Source: [Phialemoniopsis] sp. UDSM-2020 (Eukaryota; Ascomycota; Sordariomycetes; Thyridiales; Thyridiaceae). From it: a DNA stretch of 64,000 nucleotides. Numbering within the stretch: position 1 is the first letter of the stretch; every line of letters begins with the position of its first letter. The notes below the pieces were generated by a model. It was not told the origin of the DNA, made no database searches, and saw nothing but the letters and a program-made list of their open reading frames with translations. This document shows positions 47,678 through 59,618 of this stretch, in pieces. The DNA is taken from assembly GCA_018873225.1 (NCBI GenBank), contig JAEILZ010000007.1, positions 2,666,001 through 2,730,000 of the forward strand, given 5' to 3'. Both the position numbers and the translations under genes were made by a program.

Positions 47678-50122
47678 TGTTAAGGATCAAGCCGTAGACT
47701 GCAAGAGCTTTCCGAAATGCGCTGTCGGTCGCAAGGGGCATTAGAAGGGCCCTTGCTTTTTAGTTTGTTGAGGAGGGCCGGGCAGCGGAGGGCACACTCT
47801 TGAGGCCGATGGTCCTCGATAATGGTCCGCGCGGGCCAGATGAACGAGTAGGATCTTGCCAGAAGGTTGTAGCTCTGAGAGTGGTGGAAGTTGTATTGCA
47901 ACGCGAATCGTCAAGTGTAGGCGTTAACCTGGCCAGCGACGTCTTGAGGGAGCTTTGCGATAGTGACACTATCCACCATGACACCTTGGCCAATCTGTAG
48001 TTATCGGGTGTCCGTCCAATCCAGCTCATGCGGAGCTCTTGGGGGTTCTGTAAAAGACACGTCAGACCCACTGTAGGTATGGCATTCAGGCGCCACATCC
48101 TCTGACCATAACCCATTTACAGCGTGCCTGAGGAGTCTCAGTGGATCGGAGATCCGGCATTCAGAGGGTCCGACAGCCACTCGTGTGAACATGAAATCTT
48201 AGCGCATGTGAAGACGCTAAGCCGGTTGCAGCCTCCAGCTCCCTCGCCACAAAGGCCTTCCTTCCTTCTGACTGGGCGGCTGATTTGCGAAACCAGGGCC
48301 ACCTCCAACCTTCCTGCCTCCTCCCGTGACCAGCAGTGTCGTGTCTCCTCCGCTCCACACCACACCTCGAACCTGCATCGTCTTCTCTCTCTTCCAATTT
48401 TCCATCCATTTGACTCGACCATCGAGGTAGAATTCGAGTTCTCAACATCGCGCGAATCCCCGAATCTCTCTTCTGGCACCGTCGCGCGATATTAATCATT
48501 GCAACTCTGATTGTTTCTGCTCTGTTTACCGGCGCAGTGGGCGTTCGTCATTCTTTGTCACGAGTCAAATCTCCCATTGTCCCAGGTCGCGCTCGACCAC
48601 CAAACAACGACAATTTCCACCTATCGACTCTCCAATAACCTGCTCCTGTAACGCATCATGGCTTCTGACCGATAAGAAGGAAAGAGGATCATGAGGTTTT
48701 ATCTACGACGTAGAACGAAGGATAGGTCGACGAGGGCACACATCTTGGCCACAGGGTATGTATACAGAATCTGCTCCCACTCTCCCCTTCCCCAGCACCC
48801 CCCAAGCCGCACAAACAACACATAATCATCTTGAAAGCAATGTCGCACCCTTTGTATCTTGGTGGTTCTATGCTTCCAACGGGCTATCTTGCGCGATTCG
48901 ACCTTAAAAAGGCCATCGCAAATTGCAAGGTAATCCCAGAGTGGCATGGCGAGCATGACAGGACAGACAAGCAATGCATGCACAGCAGATTTCAGCACAC
49001 ATCCATCATCTCCATGCCTTGCCTCCTGGCCTGGCTCCAGCGTTGCGGTAATGCATCGTCCTCTTAAGGGGAAGCAAAATATCACCTCAAGGTCAACTAA
49101 GAAAAATCAACCCTCATAATTGGGTACTGGTCGCAATCGCTGTATGATCACTGATGCTGTCGCTTGGACCATGCATGGACTTGCTGTGCCTTGTGCAGCA
49201 GCCACTGTCATAAAAAAGGGTACGCGACGATCTTGGGCCAGCGGGGCGGATGCAAACACAGAAATGGCCAGCCTGGAGATTGAAGGTCCTGCCAAGGTCT
49301 ATTGAGTACTTTTTGGGCTTCTCTCTCCTCCGAAACCAAAGTTTCCCTGTTCCTGAGAGATCGTTGATCCAAAAGGGGGGGAGACCAGCATTGGGCTTCT
49401 GTCGGTTCCCGATAGTTGCAGAGCCCTTTTCTGTTCCTGGATCGCCAATCAATTACCACCTTTTCTGTGGTTGACCCAACCCAAATTCCAAACACGCCTG
49501 TTATTTGATGGATCGACCCCGAAGGCTTGTCACCTTTGCCAGCAATCAAAGACGAAGCACAAGAATCACCAAACTTGCACCAGAGCCTCCTTGTTACCTA
49601 CGAGTCACGCTCTGAGAAAGGCCTCGCAAACCCCTCGACTACCCTGCCAGGATGCTTTGTTACTACTGTGATGCTGTCCACCCACACCAAACATCATTAC
49701 ATACACACTCGTTTTCTGCTTCTTTGGTTTCGTTTCTGACAACTGATTGGCTTGCTTTTTTAGGGTCCAGCAGCTCTTCCCTCTTTCGGACTAGTGTTCT
49801 TTCTATGCACAGGGCGGGGTGGGCAACACGCTTAACTCAATAATTCGCGTCCCGTGTTTCTGCCCTTGCAACAATCGGGGCTACAGTGTCCCAAGGATCT
49901 GGTGCTGCGATCCTCACCAAGGAGTGAAAGAAGAAGTCTGGTGTGTCAGGACCTGGTGCCTCCCAGAGAGGAAATATCACCTTGTTTTTCCTTCTGACTG
50001 ACAGGTATAATCATCCCTTCGACTGTGGCTGTTCGTTGAGTGCATCATCCTAACGCGCGATCCCCTTTTAGAGATTCTGCCACTTATACATCACGTGATC
50101 GCCTGCATCTTCAACCCCCAAG
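47678..50122. other. Divergent region SLY1 / PNUTS-like gene
   Basis: 2.4 kb of promoters and leaders. Open frames up to 128 codons (for example 48124..48495 and 48699..49085) have no conserved features. The 49.5-50.1 kb part may be a leader with introns. Confidence 0.45.
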
Positions 50123-53100
50123 ATGGACCAGCACAACAATCAAGGCTTTGGCCAGTTCTTTGCTGGGGGGTACGGCGCTGCTTCGGGTACCAATGACACC
50201 TTGCAAGGCCATGGGCACCCCGATGATAACTTCTCCAATTTTGCGCAACCAAATCTCTGGGACTCCACCAATCCATCATTCCAACCGCAATACCCCTCAG
50301 ATATTGGACATGGCTTCGGAGGTGACTACACCAATGCTTCTTATGAGCAGCAAGCAGGCTTCCAGAACCAGAACCAGAACCAGCACCAGACCCAAGGATC
50401 GAGTCAATCACCACCCCCTTTCCAACCTTCACAATATAATACGGTGTTCAACGACTTGGGCCAGTCTTCTCAATACCACAACTATGGCAATGGCTATAGT
50501 AACCAGTCCCCTCAGGCGCAGCAGGCCGCTCCCAGTCATCAAAATGCCATGAACCAGGTGAACCCAGCTGGCTTGGCTTTTGCTGGACAACAGCAGTCTC
50601 CACAACAATATCACCAGGCTGCCAACCTCCAGCAACCAGGACAGACAAACCAGTTCCTGCAGCACCAGTTCGTGGCATATGAGCACAATGATCACCATCT
50701 CGCTCATGCAGTACCTCAGGCCCAAACTGGAAAAATGAACGCGCAGTCACAAATCTCTCCTGCATTACAACCAGCCCACGGGGTGGCCTACGATACTTAT
50801 CAAAACAGCCAACCAGCCCAATACACCCACCAGCCGGACCAGGGCCACTTTGGGACTCAACTCCATTCCTACGGAATGCAGGAGCCTCGGGTCCAGCCCT
50901 CGGCTTCGCCCAGCAACGCTCAGCCTATGGCGCAGGTTTTGAACCGCGCACCCCCACAGGCAAGTCCGTTGCCCGTCCAGCAGGTGATTCAGGGGCAGGG
51001 ATTGTCACATCAAACCCCAAGTTACATGGCGCAAGCCATGGGAGCCGTCTCCAATGGAGTGCCTATCCAGCCCATCGCTAAAGCGCCGGCTCGGACATCA
51101 CAAGTGGCTGATGCTCCTCCTCGGATTGTCGAGAGTCTCCTCAAGTCTCGGTCAGGGCAACGTGAAGGCCAGTTGTTTCCCGGTGTTCCGTATCTTGTTG
51201 TGGGTCAGCAGAGGACGGCAGAACCCGTAAAGGTTCCTGACATGCCCATGGTCCAGCTCGATATATCTAAGAATTTAGGTCGCGCCCATCTAGGCCAGAA
51301 ACATCCTCTAGCCTGTGAACTCATCAAGACTTTCATGGACGAGGAGTCTGAGCACCCTGAGAATCGAGATGCCTTGAAAGCTCAATTGATCCAGCAACTG
51401 AAGCAGCAAGGCAAGAACGTTCCCTGGAAGGCCTATAATTTGAAGGGCTGGGGTCAGGCTGGCAAAGATGCATCGCCCGAAGCGGACCTATCCGACTACG
51501 AATCCGAGGAGGAGGAGGTCCGAAGCGCCACTCGTCCAAATGATCCTGTTGAAGCAGCTGCCTGGGATGCAATCGGCATAGTGTACCTTGATGCAGAAGC
51601 TGCCAAGGACAAGAAGAATGTTGGCACCGCTGTCAAGGCTTTTGGCGACTTCATTAAGAAGATCCGTGAAGACATCAAAGCCGAGCCAGAGGCTAAAGAT
51701 CCCAATGTCCTAAGCCCGAATCAGCAACGGTTGTTACGGGCCGTCGAAGCAGCGGAGGAGAAAGGCGACGGCCAAGTGCTGGTCAACCTCGGAGGAAATA
51801 ATCCTCTCATCTCCAACCTAGTCTTCAGTCTGCATAACCTACCAAAGACCGCAGATCTCTCGGGAAGGCTGCCAAAGGCTGTTCTGCGGCTTCTCTCCCG
51901 ATGCTCTCTGCACCAAGACATTCTTGAGAAAGTGAAATTCCCGCGACTCGAGAAGCGTCTCCTGGAGAAAGGCGACGAAGAAATCAAGCAGTTGCTGAAG
52001 GGCGTTCACAAGGCGGTCAAGAAGGACGACAAGATCGACATGGCGCGTAGCTCATCCCAGCAAGGGGCCTCCAAGGCACCTGGGGTCGCCTCTGCGCCCT
52101 CCGCAGAGAACGCGGCTACTTCAAAGACCGCCAGGCCAGGTTCTCGGGTCCCATCGGATTCAGTATCATCGAAGCGACCGCGCGACGACGATCTAGATTC
52201 TCGCGCGACAAAGAAATTCGCAGCTGATCCGGCTAATGCCGCTGCCCAACCATCCTCAAAGACCTCGCCAACTAAGAACGCGACCACAGTCACCCAACAC
52301 ACCGTTGCCCCAGCCAAACCTTGGAGTGGGAGTGCACTGCTTCCTGGAAAGTCTCGGCCTGCCGTGAAGCCGGCGGCCAAGACCGACGCAGTCAAAACCG
52401 AAAAGACAGAAACCACAAAGATCGGAGCGCCCAAATCTGGCGTTCTCTCCAAGACTGACCTGTCCAAGCTTGTTGCCGCCAAACGCGATCCACTCAAGGC
52501 TGAGTCAATGAAAGTCAAGAAAGCGCCAGTCTCAAGACCAGAGACCTCTCAATCTTCCAAACTGGGCGCCCTACTGCAGGAAATTTCCATGCCGAAGAAG
52601 CAACCAGTTGCTTCAACAACACCCGAGACAGCGCCTGAAAAGCCCGAAACACCCGAAGAGAAGGAAAAGCGGCTACGCAAGGAGCGCCGGCGCAAGCTAC
52701 GGGTCTCTTGGAAGGAGGGAGATGAATTGACACAAGTACGGGTATTCCAGAAGGACATCGAAGAGGACGAGGGTAGAGAAGACAACATGATTCGCGACGC
52801 TCGCGACGACCGATCCGAAGGCATGGTGCTCAAGCAGAGCCTGAAGAAAGGAGGCATGGATGTGGATGATGAAGAGGATGATGATATCCCGTACCAACCT
52901 TGGGTCGCACCCCGCCTCCTCGATCTGTCATCGTTGCCTGCAGACAAGCGCGATAGCAACTACGTGACACGCGGTGGCACGGTACCGATCAATACTCAGC
53001 AGCAGAAGGAAATGCAGGAGCGCGAGAATAATGTCTTGATGGTCGTATACACGGCCGCGTCAGATATCCCGCCAACTCCGAAGTCGCCCTCCCTATCTCA

Positions 53101-54388
53101 CAACGACTCTCAGCAGACAGCCCCCGCACCAGGTGTGCACTTGCCAGCAAACGACCCCAAGTATGTCGAGATTCACCAACGATGGAAGGAGAATCAGTCG
53201 ATGGGCAGCTCCTGGGCATCGTACAACGCCCTTAAGCGTGCCGAGAGCCGGCAGCAAGGCGCAGGCTCGAAAATGTCTAATATCGGCCCGCAAAGCACTC
53301 CTAGCGGCGCATCCTTTTACCCCTGGCCATCCGCCAAGAGAACCGAGGAGGTTCTCAACATTCTCCAGTCTGACCAAGTCAAGCACTGGAACAACCCTAG
53401 GCCGTACGATCCTACCAACCCTACAACGATTCGTCGCCATGACTATCCTGATCCGGCAATGCAAGTCGCCGCAGATGCTGTCGAGGCTGTAGCTGCTCAA
53501 CTGAAGGGCCTGCCGTTCCCTGCCACCGAGCCACCCGCTCATGTTACCGACCCCGCGCGCATCAAGGAATGGTATGAAGGCTACAATCGCGAGCAGGAGC
53601 GAAAGCAGATCCAGCAGGCCCAGTCTGCGGCTCCAGCCACTGCGTCCCCGTCTGATTACGCGGCTATGGTTGAATATTACACTCAGCTCGGGTATCAAAT
53701 GCCACAGCAACCTGCTTCTCAGGCGCAGACGCCGTATGAACAGGCCTACGCCGCATACTACAGCCAACAAAGCCAGCCTGCACAGGCACCGGTGGCTTCA
53801 CAGCAACCTGGAGGCGATGCCAACGCTCAACTTCAGGCGCTCATGGCGACTCTTGGCGGGACGGGCGCTCAAAATGCTCAACAACCGTATGCTGCGCAGC
53901 CACAGGCCGATCCCCAGGTCCAGGCTCTTCTGGCGAGTCTGGGTGCTGGCGCCGTCCCGGCCCAGAGCCAATACCCCGGCCAGACAGCACCGCCAGCCCC
54001 GAATCCCAACGACCCAGCACAACAAGCCTACATACTCGCTCTTGCGCAATGGAACGCAGGACAGCAGCCTACTGGCACACCTACGCAGCAACAAGCCGTG
54101 GCCCCGCCGCCGCCGCCCCCTACCAGCGCTAACCAGCAAACCAAGGGCTTTGGTAACGACTACAAGCAGCAGCAGCGTGACCAGCAGGACTCACGCGACC
54201 GCGGCCAGCGAATCAAGCACCAGGCTCGCGAGGCTAAGCAGGCTCGCGAGGCGAGGGACTCCCAGGACCCTTCGATTCCCAACCACCTCCGGGGCATCAA
54301 CCGAAATCTCATCGGCACCAAGCCGTGTACATTCTGGAGGCAGAACATGTGCGCTAAGGGAGACAAATGTACTTTCCGTCATGATTGA
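50123..54388 (+). CDS. PNUTS/Ppn1-like PP1-anchoring protein with TFIIS-N and CCCH finger (1421 aa)
   Basis: A single large exon from MDQHNNQGFGQFF. The first 330 residues are Gln/Asn/Pro-rich. Residues about 495-640 look like a TFIIS N-terminal (LW) helical domain (GGNNPLISNLVFSLHNLP, KAVLRLLSRCS). A basic linker leads to RRRKLRVSWKEGDEL, whose R860-V-S-W is an RVxF-type PP1-docking motif. The following region keeps the PNUTS order: acidic stretch, then DDIPYQPWVAPRLLDL. A Gln/Ala/Pro-rich part precedes a final CCCH finger (C-x7-C-x5-C-x3-H) ending in FRHD. PNUTS in animals and Ppn1 in fission yeast tether PP1 to the cleavage/polyadenylation machinery and RNA polymerase II. Assignment rests on domain order, not on close identity. 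The start has a good context (CAAGATGG). Confidence 0.8.
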   Translation: MDQHNNQGFGQFFAGGYGAASGTNDTLQGHGHPDDNFSNFAQPNLWDSTNPSFQPQYPSDIGHGFGGDYTNASYEQQAGFQNQNQNQHQTQGSSQSPPPFQPSQYNTVFNDLGQSSQYHNYGNGYSNQSPQAQQAAPSHQNAMNQVNPAGLAFAGQQQSPQQYHQAANLQQPGQTNQFLQHQFVAYEHNDHHLAHAVPQAQTGKMNAQSQISPALQPAHGVAYDTYQNSQPAQYTHQPDQGHFGTQLHSYGMQEPRVQPSASPSNAQPMAQVLNRAPPQASPLPVQQVIQGQGLSHQTPSYMAQAMGAVSNGVPIQPIAKAPARTSQVADAPPRIVESLLKSRSGQREGQLFPGVPYLVVGQQRTAEPVKVPDMPMVQLDISKNLGRAHLGQKHPLACELIKTFMDEESEHPENRDALKAQLIQQLKQQGKNVPWKAYNLKGWGQAGKDASPEADLSDYESEEEEVRSATRPNDPVEAAAWDAIGIVYLDAEAAKDKKNVGTAVKAFGDFIKKIREDIKAEPEAKDPNVLSPNQQRLLRAVEAAEEKGDGQVLVNLGGNNPLISNLVFSLHNLPKTADLSGRLPKAVLRLLSRCSLHQDILEKVKFPRLEKRLLEKGDEEIKQLLKGVHKAVKKDDKIDMARSSSQQGASKAPGVASAPSAENAATSKTARPGSRVPSDSVSSKRPRDDDLDSRATKKFAADPANAAAQPSSKTSPTKNATTVTQHTVAPAKPWSGSALLPGKSRPAVKPAAKTDAVKTEKTETTKIGAPKSGVLSKTDLSKLVAAKRDPLKAESMKVKKAPVSRPETSQSSKLGALLQEISMPKKQPVASTTPETAPEKPETPEEKEKRLRKERRRKLRVSWKEGDELTQVRVFQKDIEEDEGREDNMIRDARDDRSEGMVLKQSLKKGGMDVDDEEDDDIPYQPWVAPRLLDLSSLPADKRDSNYVTRGGTVPINTQQQKEMQERENNVLMVVYTAASDIPPTPKSPSLSHNDSQQTAPAPGVHLPANDPKYVEIHQRWKENQSMGSSWASYNALKRAESRQQGAGSKMSNIGPQSTPSGASFYPWPSAKRTEEVLNILQSDQVKHWNNPRPYDPTNPTTIRRHDYPDPAMQVAADAVEAVAAQLKGLPFPATEPPAHVTDPARIKEWYEGYNREQERKQIQQAQSAAPATASPSDYAAMVEYYTQLGYQMPQQPASQAQTPYEQAYAAYYSQQSQPAQAPVASQQPGGDANAQLQALMATLGGTGAQNAQQPYAAQPQADPQVQALLASLGAGAVPAQSQYPGQTAPPAPNPNDPAQQAYILALAQWNAGQQPTGTPTQQQAVAPPPPPPTSANQQTKGFGNDYKQQQRDQQDSRDRGQRIKHQAREAKQAREARDSQDPSIPNHLRGINRNLIGTKPCTFWRQNMCAKGDKCTFRHD

Positions 54389-54829
54389 GCATTGCATTTT
54401 GATGTCTTGGGGAACGAGGCGCTATTTTGATGGTGCCGTACCGTATATACGGTTGTGCTATTATGGCTCCGTTGCTTCCTCGCGGGTAAATCGGTGCGCG
54501 AATGAGGCACCCTGGGGATTCTAGAGGAGAGCAGACTTGCAAAGTCGTGTTGTTCATGTATGAAACCAGCGCATCATCGGATCACGGAAAGGGCGCAGGA
54601 AGGGGAAGGGAAAAGGGCTTCACGAGATATCTCCTCAACAGCAAGGAGTTCCGAGTGTACTATGATAATAATGTAAAAAACAACATCGCAGTCTCCTGCG
54701 TTGTAAACCGAATTCAAGTCTTTTGGTCAATATCTTTTCTCTCAATGAAGTAGTCTTCGTCTAATTACGTGACCCATTCATTCCGTTGCCCGTCGGTTAC
54801 TCATCTCTTTCTCAACCGTGATCTTGTTT
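54389..54829. other. Convergent intergenic region
   Basis: 3' flanks of the PNUTS-like and methyltransferase genes. No gene is seen. Confidence 0.6.
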
Positions 54830-56075
54830 CTACTTTTGAAACGCAACCACGGCATATCTGAAGCTGCCGTTTGCATAACCTCTCCTCATCGCCCTGAAAG
54901 CCTGCAGGAAGGCGATGCCGTCGCGGCCCTGGCTGAACGCAAAAGCCCACAAGGAGGGGTTTTGTACTAGTGACCAGGAGATATCCCTGTTCAACAGAAT
55001 GGTCAGTCACACGCTTCTTCTGCTAATTCATGAAGGGGGCAAACAGGGGACTGACCACGTCTTGCTGACGTCCTTGCTGATGTCCTTGGGCTCAGCCATG
55101 GGCTGTAGTCCGGCGTCCCTGGCAAATTGTACGTATTCCGCCTGAGTGCATAGCGGTGGGAGGAGCATTCCGTCTAAGGAATGAGGTATTAGCATTCATG
55201 ACAGCATCTCTCGCTCATGCATCCACTTCATCCCCCTTCGGTCAGGGAGCCATAAGCTCCCTCGGGCGACTCTCACCTTCAATAGGCTTGATATCATCAG
55301 CAAACTCCTTGTCCCCAAGCCCCTCGGCCTTGAACCAGTCCGCCAGGACCAGCCTGCCGCCGCCCTCCGCCAGAACGCGGTGCGCGTTGCGGAAGAACAG
55401 CGCCTTGTCCGGGAAGTGGCTCAGCGCCTCGCTAATCCAGACGGCGTCAAAGGTATCCGGGCCGAAGCGCTCGCCCATCTTTTCCGCGTCGAGCTCGATG
55501 AACTTGACCTTGCCCTTGCCTAGGCTGTAGAAGCCGTCTGCGTCTGGGATGACATCCTCGGCGGAGGAGGAGGAACAGGCGGTCTTGGTCAGGCGCGTGG
55601 CGATCTCGACTTGCTTGGACGAGATGGTGATGCCCGTGACGGTGCAGCCTAGCGCCGAGGCTAGGTGGCGGGACGTGCCGCCGACGCCGCAGCCGACGTC
55701 GAGGACGCGGAGCGGCGGGGTGGGGTTGGTGGCCGCCGCGCCGGTCTGACCGAGGTGCGATATCTCGAGGAGCAGGCTGATGAGGTTGAGCTGGGCCTGC
55801 TCCTTGGATTCGGCAGCCTTGGAGTCGTCGGTGGGCCAGTAGCCGTGGTGGATGTGCTCGCCCCTTTTCTGGGTTCAATTATCATGGGGGGCCTAAAACA
55901 TTAAGTGATGGAGAACATACCACAGGTTCAGGTAGTAGTCGCTAGCCAAGTCGTAGTGCAGCTTGATGCGGTCCTTGAGGGCCTGCATCGTGGTGTGGGC
56001 GAGGCCCATCGGCGTGTCATACTGCTTGCTGAGGTCAGTAGCCTCTTCTTGGGTGGTCGCGGCCATTCCTGTCAT
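54830..56075 (-). CDS. Gamma-tocopherol-methyltransferase-like SAM methyltransferase (338 aa)
   Basis: Exons: 55921..56075, 55277..55863, 55056..55173 and 54830..54986, with introns of 57, 103 and 69 nt. The first acceptor is AAAAG/GGGCG, 6 nt after a CCCAG whose use would create a stop. The last intron has a GTCAGT donor. The protein has LW-GEHIHHGYW, the signature before the AdoMet site in gamma-tocopherol methyltransferases. Motif I is RVLDVGCGVGGTSRHLA. Then come VTGITISSKQVEIA, FDAVWISEALSHFPDK and GGGRLVLADWF, and the C-terminus ends FRYAVVAFQK as in small-molecule methyltransferases. The fungal substrate is unknown. Sterol C-methyltransferase and UbiE are related but lack the HIHHGYW block in this form. 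The start could instead be the ATG three codons later. Confidence 0.85.
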
Positions 56076-58970
56076 GGAGAGATTTCAATTGGGCATATAG
56101 TCTGCTAGGGAATCGACACACTGTGCGTCAGATGCACTATCTCAGAATTGCAGTTCGCATTGGTTTGTTTGCTAGTTTGGCTATGGCAACGTCATTGAAG
56201 CTATCGTTATCGGTGTGAGCCGTTCCCGATGCGCCGCCGCCCGCATGTGAAACCCCGCAATTGAGGGATGCGACTTTGGGGACTTGGCGAAATACGAGAC
56301 ATTTTGGACTGGCGTAAGTGCAAGCCATAGGTATTCCAAAACATTAATGGCACGGGAGGGAATTGTTATTTTCGCCAACGTTCCACCGTTTTCTTTACGT
56401 ACCCAGGTCTCAACAAAATAGACAACCGCGCATTCACGATGATCACAATATTCTGCGGACCTGGTGCCGAGTGCTCGGAGCTTGGCACGGCGATATCCCA
56501 CTCTTTTCTCGGCCACAAGGTCGTCAGCTGTTAGTTGCTGGCGCAGCAGGGCCCTGGTCCCGATTCTTCCGATCAGGAGGATGGGGGGTCGACGGCCACG
56601 CCGACGAATGGATGAGAGAGACCCGCTGTGGGATGAAGGATGGAGCCACTGGAGCATGGGGAAATCGGCGGCATCTTCACAAGTTTCCCATGCACGCCAT
56701 CATGCTCCGTTCTGCCAGAGCCGAGGGTCATCTGGGAGACGGAAACATCAACACAATCGCAGGCCGGCGTGGCACCAGGTGCGCTGGACACTGCTCCTGA
56801 GTGGTGGGCAGTGAAGCACCCGTCTCTGCTGAGTCACGACGGCTTCGTCGACCAGTGGCTTGAGCTTCCCGAATCTCGCTCGATCGTCACGCAGCCACAG
56901 GGTACTTGCGTCACTGGGTGCCAGCCCTAGTGGGCTCAGATGCTCCTCGAGGTTCTCTGTCCCCGCATGCCGGTTTGCCGGGAGGCCACAACCAGCCACT
57001 GGAAAGACGGCACTTAGACACCGCTAAATCCAGTCGAGCCCGCTTTCGCCCGTCCGGCTGGGTTTCAGGGTTGGCTGCTGGACGGGACTTGGGTTAAAGT
57101 TGGTCTGGGCTATTGGCAAAAAGGGTGACGATCTTGGGCAGGTTGGGCAAAGCTCTAGAAGAGTTCAGCATAAGGCCTGGCTAGGGTCCAAATGGTAAGG
57201 GACGGCGCGCGGGGCAGGCCCAGAATCCTGACGTCGACCACTCTGTGGGAAAACAAGAGGGACGTGCCGATCGTCGTGGTTTGATCGGGCTGACCTATGA
57301 CTGGTTAGACCGTACAGGATGGTCCCTCTTACACCTGGCCATGATGAGTGTGCCCAGAAAGACGATGGCACAGGACAAGTTGATCTGGCTTGTCTGGGTG
57401 TCTGGCCACCGCCACCTACGCTAAAACCAGTGTTCCCCTTCTCAGCGGCCGCGTCACTAATGCTCCGTTGCTCATTCACGCAATACTTGCAAGCGAGGCC
57501 ACTAAAACGAGCAGGGGGTGGTAAGCCTTCTTGGCCTTCTCGACGTAATTCCTCGCTCGACCACCGACCTGCCAAACAACCCCAGATCCACTGCAGGCAA
57601 TTGTCTGGGCGGCGCTTGAAGCAGGAAATGTAGCCTAAACCGGCTGGCCACCTCTTGTCGAGGCCACTCACTGCTTGGTCCAGAGCCTGCAGTACCCCTC
57701 GAGACAACCCCGGTTCCCTGTTGCTTGTGAATGGCCACCTCGTTCGTGGGAGTGCAGGCGGGCAAGGAAGAGCAGAGATCCGGCTGACGCTGACCAACCA
57801 GTCGTGCAGGTCTGGCCTCTGATACACCTGCATGACTGCATGCGGTACCATTTCAGAAACCATAGCAAAAGGCCTCACTCACCGGGAAAAGAAAAAGCCA
57901 ATCTTTAAATAGGGACCCTGACCGCCCTCTTCTTCGGGGATCTACGGCTTCTTTTTGGACCTTTTGCTTTAGCCAAAGCAACACATCTGCTTCTTGCATT
58001 TCATGCTTGTTTGTGACTTTGAACACACCAACATCGAAACCACCGACTCTCACCAAAACACCCAGCTTACCCTTTCCCTCTTTTTAAGCTCTACACCGGC
58101 CGACCTAAAAGCTTCTTCGAGCTTTCCATAAATACATCCGAACCCAGTATCACGACCATTTCTCGGGACTCTACCGCGCGCTTGTCTGTAAACTCTCTCG
58201 ACCACAAATCCACCAGACCAGACCCCCGGTCCACCCATTCTCAGCCCAGCCAAGACGCAGCTCTGCAAGGGCACCTCTTTCAGCACTCTGGTTGCTGCCT
58301 TTTCCCCACCGAAACTCATCCTCTGGCAAGGTAAGCAACACGCAACCACCACTGCTCCGCAACGCCTCAACAATTCTTCCTCGTCCACTCGTCACGTCTC
58401 GGCGCAGCATTCGGAGACAAGGCTCTCCTACCGCCCAACCCAGACACACCTCTATCCCGGATAGAAGTTGCCGGGACCACCTGGAGCATTGACAGTTCAG
58501 TGCCTGAAGATGGAGTTTATTTAGTCTGCAGAAGCAATCTCGACCTTTCCCTTTTCCTTTGCTCTTGCCCCGGCCAAAGTCTTGGTACAAATTTCGCTTC
58601 ACGACACTTGCCGTTATCCGCCTGGTCTATACACGCAAGCAAAGGGGTCGCCCCAGAAGCTTTGTTGCCCTTTTTATTATCACCGCCAATTCTCCTTATC
58701 GGGATTCATAGCTTCCTTTCTCATTGTCATATTCAAAAACCGTCCGTGTTTTCTCTTTCTCTTCTCTCTTCTCTTCTTTTCAGACATAGATTTCCCCTTC
58801 AGTTGCCCGCCCACAATCTCCGCATCGTGCTAGCCTCTCAAGCCTCCTATCGGCGTTGCCGATTTCCGAGTGGGAACCTCTTGGCAGCACGTCAGTAGAA
58901 CGCGGCGCGGAACCGTTGCGGAGAAGAGGGACGGAACTATTTGCTACTTATAATTCAGCTGAGAAGCCCG
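56076..58970. other. Intergenic, 2.9 kb, with long leader of the next gene
   Basis: Divergent promoters. TTTAAATAG near 57904 may be the TATA element of the following gene, which would give it a leader of about 1 kb with several upstream ATGs and a candidate leader-intron donor (GGTAAGC near 58329). A 237-codon minus frame at 57165..57878 lacks domains and was not accepted. Confidence 0.45.
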
Positions 58971-59618
58971 ATGGCGGTACTAAATCTCGCAATGCGCAGA
59001 CCTCGCTTCCTCAGTCCTCACCACAGCTGGTCCAGCGAACAGAGCAGCGACCACAACCAGACCATGACTTCTTTTCCGCAGTCCCCGACCTCAACGGTGA
59101 GCAGCCGTCCTGGGAGCCGAGATACCGGCTTCCCAGAGCCCTTCAACGGTGGTATGTATCTTCTGGCACTAATATATGGTGTAAGTCCGTCCTCAGCTAA
59201 CGCTTAGCCTCTAGATCGCAACACCACACTCCCCCATCCCGAGGCAAATCTCTCGCCAGACGCCTGCATCACAGCCGACGACATCTCAGTATCCAAGGTC
59301 CTCCACCGGTCGAGACGGTCCTTCCTCTCCAAGAATAGCAGGAGGGCCGTCAGCCACGGCAAGATCACCCCGGCCGTGGCGCAGATGTACAGCGACGCCG
59401 CCCTGCTTGAGAGCGAGGGCGAGTCACCACCGCTCGAGAAGAACGACCCCATGCTGAGCCAGATCTTGACCAAGAACGACAGCATCGGCCGCGGCTCGTC
59501 TTCGATCAACGGTGACGACTACCCGCGCCAGGCTACGCAGGTGCGGATGTCGGAGGACTCGCCGGCCTCGCCCAAGCGAAGGGGCATGCTCAGCAAGCTC
59601 AAGATGAGCTCCAAGTAA
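58971..59618 (+). CDS. Hypothetical Ser-rich protein (194 aa)
   Basis: Exons 58971..59151 and 59215..59618, with a 63-nt intron (GTATGT, branch GCTAAC, acceptor CTCTAG). The splice joins FPEPFNG to DRNTTLPHPEANLSP in frame. The start could be 58971 (MAVLNLAMRRPRFL) or 59064 (MTSFPQSPTSTVSS), and I cannot decide from the sequence. The C-terminal 130 residues look conserved in style: DACITADDISVSKVLHRSR, then RAVSHGKITPAVAQMYSDAA, an acidic stretch, and a basic C-terminus KRRGMLSKLKMSSK. No signal peptide or membrane segment is present. I do not recognise the family. Coding is supported by the intron and by GC-ending codons in exon 2. Confidence 0.65.

Noticed and set aside
57165..57878. 237-codon open frame on the minus strand in the 2.9-kb gap
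   Set aside because: No domain, no hydrophobic or repeat pattern, and mixed composition. It lies in likely promoter sequence and opposes other open frames.
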